From positions 3,038,001 to 3,102,000 of the forward strand of contig OU744451.1 in assembly GCA_916610825.1 (NCBI GenBank): a stretch of DNA of 64,000 nt, in the 5' to 3' direction. Numbering within the stretch: position 1 is the first letter of the stretch; every line of letters starts with the position of its first letter. A model generated the notes under the pieces. That model was not told the DNA's origin, made no database searches, and was given only the letters and a program-made list of their open reading frames with translations. Position numbers and translations under genes: made by a program. Positions 38,011-49,700 of the stretch are shown here, in pieces. Source of the DNA: Haliclystus octoradiatus. Taxonomy: Eukaryota; Cnidaria; Staurozoa; Stauromedusae; Haliclystidae.

Positions 38011-38220
38011 TGTAATGTACCAGAATATTCCAATTGAAAGCAATGATAAAAGCAGTTAATACTCAAAGACAACAACAGTAATTTCTTCAAACCTTTTCTC
38101 TTAAACTTCAACAAGGAACTCAACTTAAAAACGATTGTGAAATCTCTCCCAAAGTACAAAAATACATAAAGGGGAATGACCATCTACATGGGGATTCCCT
38201 TATAATAGGAATCCATTACA
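38011..38220 (-). repeat. Element B 5' LTR
   Basis: 210 bp, starts TGTAATGTACCAG and ends GGAATCCATTACA on the plus strand. One mismatch with the 3' LTR. TG...CA ends as usual for LTRs. Confidence 0.95.
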
Positions 38221-39090
38221 CCAGACAAGATTCAATCGATGTTAGATATTCCTTGTCCTGACACTATTATTGACACTAAACGAACTGCAAAAGTGAAAGC
38301 TTTACAGAGATTTTTGGATATGACTGGTTATTACCGCTGCTTTATCAAAGATTATTCTAGAATTGCTACACCATTACATCTATTATTACGGAAAGATATA
38401 TCATGGCATTGGGATGAGGAAGAACAAATTGCTTTTGATAAACTTAGAACTGCACTTTGTCAACCACCTGTTCTTGCCTCTTTTGAACCTTCTTTACCTA
38501 TTGTTTTACATTGTGATGCATCCTCTGTTGGTTTTGGTTCTGTCTTAGTTCAGCAATACGGTGATAACGACCGCCCTATCTCATTCTATAGTGGGCGTTT
38601 CTCTAAACATGAAGAAAATTATACTGTTTCAGAACAAGAGCTATTAGCAGTTATTAAATCTGTTGAACGTTTTCGATCTTATCTTGGTGGTAGAAGTTTT
38701 ACAGTCATCACAGATCATTCTGCATTGGTCTGGCTATTCACCACTAAACATACTACATCACGACTTGTACGTTGGAGTTTACTTCTACAAGAATATATTG
38801 GTTTTATGAAGATTGTACATCGACCTGGTAAGGAGAATTATGACGCCGATGCCTTATCAAGGATTTACGAGAACGATGTTATAAACAAAGTGTTATTTAC
38901 TACTGATTCAATATCAACTGATATTATTGATCAATCAACTATTCATGTTGGCATTACTTCTATATCCAATCCGAACAATGTTGATATTAATTTAATCAAA
39001 GAGCAATCGGATGATCCGATTATTTTTTCTATATCTATTACAATTTAGCTATATCTAATAATAATAATTTAACTAATATCCCTATTCCAT
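38221..39090 (+). pseudogene. Element A RT thumb and RNase H
   Basis: Continues the element A pol frame after element B. It has the connection region (LQRFLDMTGYYRCFI, PLHLLL), then RNase H with LHCDASSVGFGSVL (first catalytic Asp), SEQELLAVIKSVERF, TDHSALVWLF and GKENYDADALSRI. The frame is open 38239-39048. A one-base shift near 39030 allows it to run on to about 39090, where element A sequence ends at the P-like transposon. Confidence 0.85.
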
Positions 39091-41722
39091 AACGAGCGAG
39101 TTCTGCTTCCGGCGCCAGAATTAAAAAGGCAATTCCTACATGTCTTCAGAAGGTGGGGTGCGTCACTGAAGAAAAAAATACTTCTTTCTTGCGAATAGAT
39201 GTTTTTTGTAGCATGCGTAACTTCATCATTTGATTGACCATTAATCAGTTGGTGCATTCTGAAGAATCGTCTATTAGGATATGCACCGTCAGCTGTAGTG
39301 GCCAATACTTTAAGCTGGCAAGCTATTTCCAGTATAGCAACAGCTCTCCAGAATAGAGGAAATATTTGGAATGATGTAATATTAGTAGTTGCAAAATACC
39401 CCATGACGTACTGCAATTTAGAGCATAACCCTTTCACCATAAAAACCATAGCATGGGTGGCTATACTATCTTGTGAATCTAAAGTGGCATTGTTTATATC
39501 AATGTCGCCAAGATCAGTGTACCCAAATAATATCCCCGAATTCTTGTCCCACACAAGGCCACCTTGAACTTTCATCTCATCAAAAATAACTTCTACATAT
39601 CTTTGAACGGGATTAAAATTTTTAGCAGCTTCCGTAATTTCCGCAATAACATCACTATTATAGCCGGTTTCTGGAGCAATGGCATTTCTGTAGTCGCGTA
39701 AGGTTCGTCGGCTTGGAAGCTCGATAACTCCATTCGCAGAAAATGTACCACGTATCTCGTCGTAAGCAGATGCCGATTTAGAAGCAACCGAGAGACACCA
39801 TCGTATTATCATTGGATGGTATCTTCTGCCTCTCTCGCTCACAGATACATTACGTTGCTGTTGCTGCCAAAGCAGTTTCATAAATGGCGTCATTTTACTG
39901 TCATTGTTTGCTATCAGGGTCAAGAGGTCGTTATTTAATTCTTTGTCAGTATCAACGCTAGCATTATATATATCTGCAGCCATGTCTTGAATTCTCTCCT
40001 CTAACTGTCGGCATTTCAGTCGGTTGGCTTGAATTTTCAACTTTAAGCGTCTTGCCGATGTCATTGATATTGGGGCTTTCAATTTGGCAGGGATAGAATG
40101 TCTTGCCCTCGTCCTAGATTTTTCTTTCAATTTTATCTTTTCTCTCAACACACATGCATCACATTGTTTGGCTGAGGTAAGCATGTGACACTCCCTTGAC
40201 CGATGATGAATTTTACATGTGAAGGGAGTTTCGCATTCATCTATAAATTCAGGGTTCGCTTTAAAAGGTATAAAATGAGGTAAGGATGCACCAGAGTTGC
40301 TTTTAGACGTATGGCCGTCACATATTTGCTTATCAACGATGGAATTGATTAGGTTCGAAACTGTAATATTCCTGACTGAGCGTTTGTGCATCATATATAT
40401 ATTATGATCTAAAGGTAAAAACCATCCATAGACAGCTATAGTGAAGTCCAAACAACTGTCAATCATAATTTCTATTTCAGGCAGAGGAAACTCCCCCTCC
40501 CACTTTTTCAATACAAGGTAATTGTTGTTTTTCTCTTGGCACCATCCCTTCAAAGTTAATTTCTCAACTCTAGCATTAAGTTCGTTAAAATTTTTATAAA
40601 TGGACTTAGGCTTTGAAGCTATTCCAGGAGTACTTTCTCTTATTTTCCTCAGTCGTTGTATGGGGGTTGCCACAATGGTAACTGACTTTTGTGGTAAATT
40701 CCGGCATGGGAGGGCTCCAAATTTCAACTTCTTTTTATCTTGCTTTTTCCCCTTATCTAAAAAAGATATAAATATACTTTAGTGTATGATTTTTACAGGC
40801 TGTCCCCTGCAGTTTAACCCCAGCTATGCACCCAGCTACGGGGGGCCACGTTCTAAAAATTGGAATTTCCTATCAAATAATATTTTTCTCAGTTGGAACA
40901 TGGATCCAAAAATCGTTGCACTTCCCCTTATAGTCCTCACAAGGGATTTAACCCCCCGGGGACATTGTTATCATACTTGACGGTGAATTGATGCTGGGAA
41001 ATGATATTGTACTTTTAAAGTTATGAAATTTTCAAATTTTGAACTGCCTCATCTGAAATATTTGGGTCAAACTTTGAAACATATTTAACATATTTTAAAG
41101 GTATGTAAATGTATAAATGTATGTAAAAATGTATGTATAAAAAAAATTGTCAGTAACAATTTGGACTAAAAAAGATATTTCAATACTTTCAAGCCGTTCA
41201 AGAACAAATTTACTCTAATGACATATTGATGGGGACTGTTAGGTTCCAGTCAATTTAACACAAACAGTATAATCTTAGTATATATAATTAGGACATATTA
41301 TATATTATAAATGGAATCATATTTGTATCCAGTGTTCATCAATGTTTCCCTCCCAATTGTTCAAAATTTCACAAATAATTTAAATTGATATTAAATAAAA
41401 ACAATTTGGCATTTAAAAAAATGCTTGGGCACATAAATAATTATACACTACTGTACTCACGTTTTATTACATCTTCTGGCAGAAAATGATGTTCACATAC
41501 TTTTATTGTATCCTTCTTTATTTGTTTCAAGAAGCTTTCATCTTTGCGATATTTTAAAACTACATTTAACATTTCTGATCTCCATATCTTAGTTTTTTCA
41601 TTTACAGCGGCAGGCAATTTAAAAAAACCAAGTTTGCCATCAGGATTAAATTCGCTTTGTTTTCTATCAGTCGATGACCTATGGGCTGGACAATCAACCA
41701 TACAACAATTGTCACCAGGCAT
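39091..41722 (-). pseudogene. THAP P-element-like transposase, C-terminally truncated
   Basis: Two predicted exons. Exon 1 (41722-41461) encodes a THAP zinc finger: MPGDNCCMVDC, CxxxC...W...C..H pattern ending VCEHHFLPEDVIK. Donor GTGAGT; exon 2 starts at 40756 after TTTTTTAG with matching phase. Exon 2 has LKFGALPCRNLP, a Cys-rich stretch (CETPFTC, CDACVLREK), a Lys/Arg-rich coiled-coil-like part, then P-transposase RNase H-fold motifs: FDEMKVQGGLVWDK (first catalytic Asp), TTADGAYPNRRFF (second) and SDAPHLLKTCRNCLF. The frame then runs into element A sequence and stops, so the region holding the third catalytic residue and the 3' end are absent. Known relatives: Drosophila P transposase and vertebrate THAP9. 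Inactive as it stands. Confidence 0.85.
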
Positions 41723-42045
41723 TTTTTGAAAATACAACCGATTTATTTGAATTAACATGGTCAATAAACATAACATGAGCAGAAATTGAAGTTTTAAATG
41801 AAGTTTTTACTATTGAATTCACACCAAATCATTAGCCAATATCTAATCAGGATATATTAGCCCCTTATATTAGCATGCTTATTATGATTTGTTTGCATTC
41901 GTAATTTCGCGGAATATCCTGTGCATAGTCACGCACCACTGACTTCGCGAAAAGAAGACAATAGGTCTATACAATATGCCCTTTGTTTGTTACTGAAGTT
42001 TCCCGACCAGTCTTATTCGAGTGACTATGATTATACGTACCTATC
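41723..42045. other. 5' flank of the P-like transposon and junction to element A
   Basis: AT-rich sequence upstream of the THAP exon; the junction back to element A lies near 42010-42045. No convincing terminal inverted repeat or 8 bp duplication could be identified. Confidence 0.4.
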
Positions 42046-43352
42046 ACTTTACGTGCAGCTATTTTAACAGAATTGCATGATATACCTACATCTGGTCATC
42101 TAGGACAAAAACGAACCTGGGCACGTCTAGTTGATAAATATTATTGGCCTAAAGCTTATTATGACGTTAAAGACTATGTTGGCTCTTGTGCGACGTGTCA
42201 ATTTAATAAAAAGCCTCGTGTTGCAGAATCTGGCACTCTTAATCCACTATCTGCAGATCAACCTTTTGATAGGGTTAGTCTAGATCATATTGGTCCACTA
42301 TCGCCACCAAGCGCTAGAGGACATCGACATATCTTAGTTTTTATTGAACATTTTAGCCGATTAACTATATTAAAAGCTACTAAGTCTACCGATGCTGCAT
42401 CTGTAGAAAATTTTTTAGTTAATCATGTAATTTTACATTATGGTATGCCTATAAAGAAATTTTAACTGATCTAGGTAGTGCATTACGAAATGAATTAATG
42501 AATGATATTGCTACTAGACTAAAGTTTACTCAAAGATTTACTGCTCCGTACCATCCGCGTTGTAATGGGCGGACGGAGCGTCGAAATGCTGACGTCATCA
42601 ATATGCTCAAACATTATGTTAATCCAGAGTATACTTCGCGGAATGAATTTTTACCACACATTGCTTACGCTTATAATACAACGCCTAATGCACATACTAA
42701 AGTATCACCGTTTTATGCATTATTTGGGCGTGCAGCTAATACGCCATTAGATGTTTCGACGCATAGTCAATTAGACACCGTCCATCCAAATGAACCATTT
42801 ACTACTACACAATTTGCAGAACTTGCAGTAAAAGCGCATGCAGTTGTACGTCATCATAATCAACTAGCAGCTAAATCTATGAAAAAACAAATTGATAAAC
42901 GCGTTCGTCATGTTATATTTAACATCGGAGATTTAGTTAGAAAACGTTTACATCAACGTAGTGACAATGTCTCTTCCAAATTACTTCCTGCTTTTGATGG
43001 ACCGTATAAAATAGTAGAATCACTTGGTAATAATTTTTATCGTGTTGTACGACAATCAACCGTATATACGTATGCTCCACAAGATGTCAATGTAAGTAAT
43101 CTGGAACCTTGGATTGATCGTCGCAGTGACTTTAAATCGGATGATCCTGAAGAACAACTACCGGATGGATATTACCCAATTGAAGCCATACTAGACTGCC
43201 GCAAACGTGGACGTGGTATGAGTTATTTGGTAAAATGGAAAGACTATCCCGTGACAGACGCTACTTGTGAGCCTAGCAAATCATTAAGAAGCGAAGCTGT
43301 CCTGTTATTAATTAATAAGTACCATAAAGATACTAAAGATTCAAATAATTAA
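42046..43352 (+). pseudogene. Element A integrase and chromodomain
   Basis: Integrase HHCC finger (HDIPTSGHLG...CATCQFNK), catalytic core with VSLDHIGPL (first Asp), then a frameshift near 42445-42463, after which ILTDLGSALR (second Asp) and HPRCNGRTERRN (Glu) follow. The second piece is open 42498-43352. The C-terminus has a GPY-like GPYKIVESLG and a chromodomain (YPIEAILDCRKR, YLVKWKDYP, TCEPSKSL), which targets such elements to chromatin in the chromovirus branch. The single frameshift makes this copy defective. Confidence 0.88.
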
Positions 43353-43563
43353 AAGATCTAATTTAAAATTAAACATTTCATAGCTACCTACTAGTTATAT
43401 TCTGGTTAAATATTTTACACTTTATTGAACAATCACAATATATTTTTTTTAATTATTCACAATATTTTATTATAATTATCTATTTTTACTTTATGCTATT
43501 ATTAAATTTAAATATTTAGGTGTTAATCACCGGGGTGCTGATTTTTTTTTATAAGCGGGGGTA
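43353..43563 (+). other. Element A 3' untranslated region
   Basis: AT-rich, ending in ATAAGCGGGGGTA, a purine-rich tract directly before the LTR that could be the polypurine tract. Confidence 0.55.
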
Positions 43564-43729
43564 TGTTATGCCAATGCATATTTGCATATTGTAATATCGG
43601 CTTCCCCTCTCCTCTGTTTGTAACCCCTGTCATTTTATATTATGACTTTGATTCTATTCTGATATCTGAACGAGCTTGGTCGTATTATTCTGCTCTCCTA
43701 GTTTAATAGCTATAAGTACCCGCATAACA
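43564..43729 (+). repeat. Element A 3' LTR
   Basis: 166 bp from TGTTATGCCAATGC to ACCCGCATAACA. The ends are inverted (TGTTATGC / GCATAACA), as usual for LTRs, and a purine tract precedes it. No second copy was found on the left side of the element. Confidence 0.7.
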
Positions 43730-43905
43730 CTTCATTTGGCCACCCTAGTCAGCATTTTACCAGCATTTAGCCAGCACCGGCGATTTATGTTGCAAAAATG
43801 CTGGCTTCATTTGGCCACCCTAGCCAGCATTTTGCCAGCATTTTCACAACATCGCAATCGATGTTGTAAAATTGCTGGCAAAATGCTGGCTGGGGTCCAT
43901 GCAAA
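43730..43905. repeat. Hairpin repeat with CATTTGGCCA core
   Basis: CTTCATTTGGCCACCCTAG occurs twice. GCCAGCATTTTGCCAGCATTTT (43823) is inverted almost perfectly as AAAATTGCTGGCAAAATGCTGGC, around ACAACATCG...CGATGTTGT. It is related to the blocks at 26380 and 27430, on the other side of element A. Confidence 0.65.
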
Positions 43906-44635
43906 ATAAATAGGAATGGCGACAATGATTTTCGACTGAATTCGAAAGGATTTCATTCATGAATTCACACATGAACACGATCCAATTATTGAAGGCATTC
44001 TTATTCGTTTCCTACGCCGTTCTGAAGTCGATCTTTGATTTTTGGCAAGAGCATAATAGGATCGGCACATCGTCTTATCATCAATAAGTTTATCCACCCG
44101 ATTAAGTCTGATGAGAACTGTAGAATTATGCTGAAGAAACAATAATATCAGCGTACGTTGAATTGATTTGTATATTTATTCTTATGAATAATAATAATAT
44201 TAATTCCAAGTTGACATGATGATAGTAGATTGTACATTAAGTTCTCATAGCTCACATTAGTTCTCATTCATTGTATTTATAGTGTTTAAATAAATGCTAG
44301 AAGGTGCTAGATCATGCATGGTCATTGTGAGTCATGCGGGGAGTCATGTAGGTTCTCCTATGTTCTAGAATCTTCTACATGGTTCAGGAAGGTTAATACA
44401 AGTCAAGATTGCGGGCAAGATTGCTGAAGATTCTAAAACCCTTTTGCTTTTGGAAACATATTTAAAACAAAGTAAAAATATTCTAGTAGATCTACTTCAT
44501 CGAGAAGAAAAACGTAAGCTCTTATTAAAACAACGCGTTGTATATATCGTTACAAGTGTGATTTCGACTAAGCAGAATATGCCCGAGAATATGTCGGTTT
44601 TACCTGCCGACACCTACATATTCTATTCTCACTTG
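43906..44635. other. Intergenic, no gene recognised
   Basis: AT-rich; short AAT/AATAAT tract at 44186-44200 and several TCTAGAA-type motifs, no supported gene. Confidence 0.35.
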
Positions 44636-44705
44636 GTATGGTCTCGTGGTGGAGCGTCTGCATCAGCCGCGCGGGGTCTGGGGTTCAATCCCATCGGTCT
44701 GCCTT
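44636..44705 (+). repeat. tRNA-like (SINE head) sequence
   Basis: GGTCTCGTGGTGGAGCG resembles an A box and GGGGTTCAATCCC a B box, about 30 bp apart. Acceptor pairing is poor. An AT-rich tract of TTTATTTGATTT-type sequence follows to about 44970. More likely a SINE relic than a tRNA gene. Confidence 0.4.
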
Positions 44706-45078
44706 CTCATTTTTTATTTATTTTTTCTTTGATTCATTATTTGGATATATTTTTCTTTATATTATTATATTATTTGGATATTGTTATAATTTATTTCATT
44801 TTATTTGATTGATGTTGATTTATTTTATTTGATCTGATTTTTATATCATTCGATTGGATTGATTACTTTTTTGAATTTGATTTGATTTGATTTTTCTTTG
44901 CATGATGATTTGATTGATCTGATATTCTATTGAATTTGATTTCAATTGGTTTATTTTGATTATTATATTATTCACCATGAGTCCGAGCGTAGCGGAGCTA
45001 TTTTTCTGTATGCAACCTATCTAAGAAAACAGTAACCATAAACGTTACCAAACAAATACAGGAAAAAGGAAGTTGGTA

Positions 45079-45482
45079 TGTCAACAACTGCAAATCTACA
45101 ATCAGTGTAGTAGTATAGTCCCATTGAAAAAATTAAACAATCGTATGAACACTTTGACTAGAAGATAGTTATTGGAAATAGTCTAGAACTATTCATCATG
45201 ATATTCAAACTAATTAGAGTCAAAAAAATATGTTAAAATGTGCACCGGAACTAGTTCAAGACCCTTTTCATTTATATCCGAGTTTAAACGATAAGAACCT
45301 GGAACTAGTTCCTGTGCATGTTCAATTAAAATATTTTTTGACTCTAATTAGTTTGAATATCATGGTGAATAATCCTAGACTATTTCCAATAACTATCTTT
45401 TAGTCAAAGTGTTCATATAATTGTTTGATTTTTTCTATGGGACTATACTACTGCACAGATTGTAGATTTGGGTCAACAACTT
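45079..45482. mobile_element. Foldback element (inverted arms, about 180 bp each)
   Basis: Arms 45079-45257 and 45300-45482 are inverted copies of each other over nearly their whole length (for example CTGCAAATCTACAATC / GATTGTAGATTTG and CAAACTAATTAGAGTCAAAAAA / inverse). The loop is about 40 bp. No ORF. Target duplication unresolved. Confidence 0.75.
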
Positions 45483-45644
45483 GAGAAAGATTGATCTACA
45501 GGTCATCAAAATTTGAAAACAAAAGAAACCCAATAGGTCTTTAAGGGCTTTTCCTGCTCAATCCCCAACTCAATCCCTTATGAATAAGCCTCATTACAAT
45601 GCTTGCTATTAATTCGTCACCAGAAGCCGTTTGTCTCGCAGACA

Positions 45645-45772
45645 TAGACCGAGCGCCACAGAACTAAAACGGCAGGTTTCTCCGGGAATAGTTAATTGTT
45701 CAGCATTTTTTTATGAACACTTTTATGTGATTTTTTTAAACCTGCCGTTTTAGTTCTCTTGTGCTCGGTCTA
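45645..45772. mobile_element. 128 bp TIR element
   Basis: TIRs of about 35 bp: TAGACCGAGCGCCACAGAAC and following AAAACGGCAGGTTT, inverted at the right end (AAACCTGCCGTTTTAGTTCT...CTCGGTCTA). ACA flanks both sides (45642-45644, 45773-45775). Removing the element and one ACA gives GCAGACATTCCTGG, close to GCAGACACTCCTAA at the paralogous site, supporting a 3 bp duplication. Confidence 0.7.
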
Positions 45773-45919
45773 ACATTCCTGGACTAAACTGGCTAAAATT
45801 GTTTCATTATAATAATCAGAAAATTAACTTTTGCTTGAAATTTGCTAGTTACATAAACAAATGCAATAAGCTCCCGTTTTCGTAAATTTGCAGTACAATC
45901 ATGTAAATTTCAAATTTAA

Positions 45920-46557
45920 AGTGCACGTAACACCAACATTTTTTTTTCGGAATCAGGTAGCCCATGCAAAAAAATTTGAGTGGCGTTGAAAAGGTGTTGA
46001 AACACTAGATCAACGCATGTCATCGAACAAGGTGTTGAGTGCTTAAACAGCGACACAACGCTTTGTATTCTCTTCGCCGCGGATGATGATCAAGCCGTTC
46101 TAAACTCCTTGCTCTTTTTTGGTCGATCTTCCGTGAGTACAAAGCGTTTTGCCGCTGTTCAAGTACTCAACACCCTGTTCCATGACACCTGTTGATCCAG
46201 TGTTTTAAAACCTTTTTGACAGAAAAACTCCATCGAAGTCTACTATAACACCTTTCTAAACTCTACAATTTACGTTCAATTTCAGTCATCTATTGCCAGC
46301 AAGGTGTCCTAGAGATATGGGCATGTCTATTCTGGGTAGTGGACAAATTCCTTTCCGCGAGAAAAAAGTTACGATTTTTTGAAGTGTGACTTTGTTATTT
46401 TTCCATACTGAGCTCTCTTTGTCATTTGAACATCAGTTCCAACTTTCGAAAGAGGACTATTTTTGAAATATGGTACTTTCAACATTAAATAATTCAGCTT
46501 ATAAGAGTGCAAATCGAAAATATATTGTTGAAAACATTTTTGGTGTCATGTGCACTC
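45920..46557. mobile_element. 638 bp TIR element with internal foldback
   Basis: Ends AGTGCACGTAACACCAA and, inverted, TTGGTGTCATGTGCACTC. TAA flanks both sides (45917-45919, 46558-46560). Absent from the paralogue at 20950-20990. Inside, 45985-46068 and 46137-46220 form a second inverted pair (AAGGTGTTGAAACAC, AACAAGGTGTTGAGT and inverses). No transposase. Confidence 0.65.
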
Positions 46558-46770
46558 TAAATCGATGTGCCTCTGAAAATAACTGCAATTGATGATGAAG
46601 TACGCAAGCTGTTGATTGAGAAATATTTATTTATTTCTCCGATCTGTGAAGAATTTTGATCATCTGTACGCCAACTGTAAAACTATAGTAAAAAGTTTCT
46701 AGTTGCTCTATCATTTCATCTATTCGAATTTGCTCCTTAACTTAATGTATAATAATTTGAATGCTGCAAT

Positions 46771-49700
46771 TGTGAAGGTATGAGAAACACATATGGTACT
46801 CTGTATTATTATTAAATCTATGATCGATTAATACATTGCCTTTGTGTTTACCTTCATGATAAGTGGAGATCCTCAACAAGTTCTCTGTTTGAGATCCTCC
46901 ATTGTTCCTGGTCTGTTGGTTAACTAGAATTGAATTTTTTTACACAGCTTGTGCAAGCAGCTGCTTCATCATTAACGTTTACAATTAATTGAGTTGACTA
47001 CAGTTTTATTTGCAATCTAAGTCGAGATTGGAGATACTGATTGTTTTTCCTGCATGCTAATATATCATCCAATTTGTAATAATCATACAAGGCAAGTAAC
47101 TGCTTCTAAGAGAGTATTTTCTATTTTGTTATGATTTGACATATCTGCAGACCTTTCCATAGGATGATGCCATTTCTTCTGACTTTGTTCAATTGATGGT
47201 AATTAACTGCACGTGCACAGTATAGTAAAAGGAGATGAAGATTTCAGTCTGAAGATATTACTTATAATGCAGTGTGTGATTTTCATGTTTGTTTGTAAAT
47301 TAGCCGTCTCGAAAAACATTAGTTAGGGTTGTATCGACTTATAAATCTGCCGACTTAACATGAATCCGAAACAGGATATATAACTATAGATTGTATGTCA
47401 GTTATGCTGCTCCATATTTGTAGTGGAAGCCGCCTTAGTTTGCATCAAGTTTTCGCGGCATATTTCCAAAAAATTTCCTTGTCCTTAAATTTTTGTCATC
47501 TTTTCTCGGGTTTTGAATAAGTAAAAGGCAATTTTAGAAATTAACATCCTATTTTTCTGACCGGTGAAAATCAAGGATGTCTGTAAACAAGATTACCAAG
47601 GGTGATTTGCTAACCTACGACCAGCGAAATCGCTACGAGTATTATATCCTCAGTAGCACAATAGAAGGGACAACTTTGTTTTCAGTTAAATAGATCTATT
47701 TAAATTTACAATGAACAGGTACCTTAGTTACAATCACAGTTACTACATACAGTCTAAAATGTAGTTTCTCACAGATGGAAAATCGAAACTAGTAACCCGC
47801 GGGTCGTATAAAGCGTAATTGAGTAAATTACGATACACATAATTATGTCAACGGCTAGCATAATTATATCATACGCTTGGTTTAATTTCCAGTTGACCTC
47901 TCGAAGTTTTAATCCTCTATCAGTCATTTTATATAACTAGATTTCGAGTTGCATGCAAATGCATGCTTATATTGAGTTGTGAATCATCTGGCTCGACTGG
48001 TTCAAATAAATGCATGAAGAAATCTATGTAGAAAAGATGATTGAAGCCGAAATTTAATCCAGAAATTATTCTATTTTAGTTTTTGCTGTTCAAAGAAGCA
48101 AAAAGTTGAGAAGTGAAAAGTGGAAGTTAAGTAGCCATAAACCCCCCCCTCCAAAAAAATCAAAGAAACATTTCTAACCCGAGTGTCATAAAGCTGCACG
48201 GTAACAATTTTTGGGGGTTTGTCTAAATTTTATTATGTTCCACCCAACAACACTGGCACATCCCGAAAAAATTTGATTGATTATTTTTTATTCATAACGT
48301 GGTTATTCAACATTTGATTCAAGTGACTTCTGGAAAAGTATAGAATGAGAAGCTATTTATCATCTTTACATCTTATTTTATTAATTACTGTCAATGTACA
48401 TTATTTTATTATATTCTAATTTTATTTGTTGTCACTGATGAAGTGGAAGCTGGTATTGCAATTGTTTCTATATCTTAATTAAATTTCATTGCAGTACTGT
48501 ACAATTTAACACTGGCTGTAATAATCAGGAAATATTTTTATTTTATATCCTAGTAATTTAATTTCCATAACGCGGGTTTGTTTACAAATTTCATAACCTT
48601 ATATTCAAGTCATTTTCAAATAATAATTTATGATCAATCATTAAATAATTTCCAACTGAAGATAAGATGATGACACATCTTATTTGTTTCACTTTCATAT
48701 AAATATACGTGTTGTTTTAGTTTGTTCACGTTTGAATTTCATTCTGATAATTACTACGATGAAAATACACAAATTATCTGTCACGTCGCAACAAAGGATT
48801 GTGCTGTTTTGTATTTGCGAGACAATAGAAATTCATTCAAGTGCGAAACTGCTTAGTTAGTGCTTCAGTCTGAGAAAGCATTGTTGGTGAAAATTGAAAC
48901 AGTTTTCATTGGTTTTTATCAACTTCGATGTATTTAATTCAGAAATGAAGCCTGCCATGTACGCCTCTGGTTAATAACGAATCCATTGATATGTGTTTCA
49001 AGTCAATTACATCAAAAAATGGCATCGTAAATCCCCGCCTTACATACGGACATACAAATGGAAATAGCGTAAATTTAAAAATAGATTATTAAGTCATTAT
49101 AATTAGTGTTTTGCTCAATATCAGTTTCTATTTCGTTCAAATCGTTGAAGGTTACGCCGTAATCAAGATATTCGAACCATACAGGTACAAAATCCAATCT
49201 TCTGTCTATTTCGAATCAATCAATCCAAATTTTTAATTTAATTTTTCAAAATTCAAATTTCTCATTTTAATATACAATATACTATAAATAGTAAGATAAA
49301 GCATTTAAAAACTGAATAATATATACTTGTACTATAAAATTGAAATATGACTAAATGATACAATAAAAAAGCTAACATACACATTATATTATATACACTT
49401 TTAAAAATTTGATAAAAGATATTTTAAATTTGTAAAAAACAGAGTTTACACAGGTTACTCAAGAATAGTACCTGCATGGTTATACTGCCTAAAATTATTA
49501 ATATATACGCTTATCCACAAATTTATAAAAAACTCGTATGTAGCTGTGCGATATTCAAATGTAGATCAAATGTAGATAGTTCTTATTAATAAATTTTACG
49601 AGTCGAAAGTTTGTATTAAAGGTATTATGTTGGATTCTTTGCGATTTGGTTTTGATATTTTGTTAATGACGTTTTGGGAATGTTATTCAAATTGCATATT

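Larger units (their letters stand above)
31916..38220 (-). mobile_element. Element B: Ty3/gypsy retrotransposon, full length, minus strand
   Basis: A 6305 bp element bounded by 210 bp direct LTRs that differ by one base. It has gag, a repeat-rich ORF, protease, RT, RNase H and integrase on the minus strand. Flanking CCAG (31912-31915 and 38221-38224) is a 4 bp target duplication. Element A's pol is in frame across the junction when the insert is ignored. A polypurine tract (AAGGGAGGGGATGA on the minus strand) abuts the 3' LTR. A putative primer-binding site, TGGTGTCAGATGTGGG, abuts the 5' LTR; the tRNA is not assigned. Confidence 0.92.
27890..43729 (+). mobile_element. Element A: Ty3/gypsy chromovirus, heavily interrupted
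   Basis: Plus-strand element with gag, protease, RT, RNase H, integrase and chromodomain in the expected order and a 3' LTR at the right end. It is broken by frameshifts and an internal RT deletion. Three foreign elements interrupt it: a LINE at 28988-29623, element B at 31916-38220 and a THAP P-like transposon at about 39100-42030. The coding pieces join across the first two insertions with no lost codons. No 5' LTR or primer-binding site was found; the left limit given is only where sequence of this kind plausibly begins. Confidence 0.85.
45590..46770 (+). repeat. Diverged dispersed repeat, copy 2 with two insertions
   Basis: Colinear with 20780-21180 but enlarged by the elements at 45645-45772 and 45920-46557. 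See those entries for the empty-site comparison. Confidence 0.65.

Noticed and set aside
39157-41936. Inverted GGTGCGTCACT / AGTCACGCACC as possible inverted repeats of the P-like transposon
   Set aside because: The left member lies inside the coding sequence for the conserved SDAPHLLK motif, so the 10 of 11 match is probably chance.
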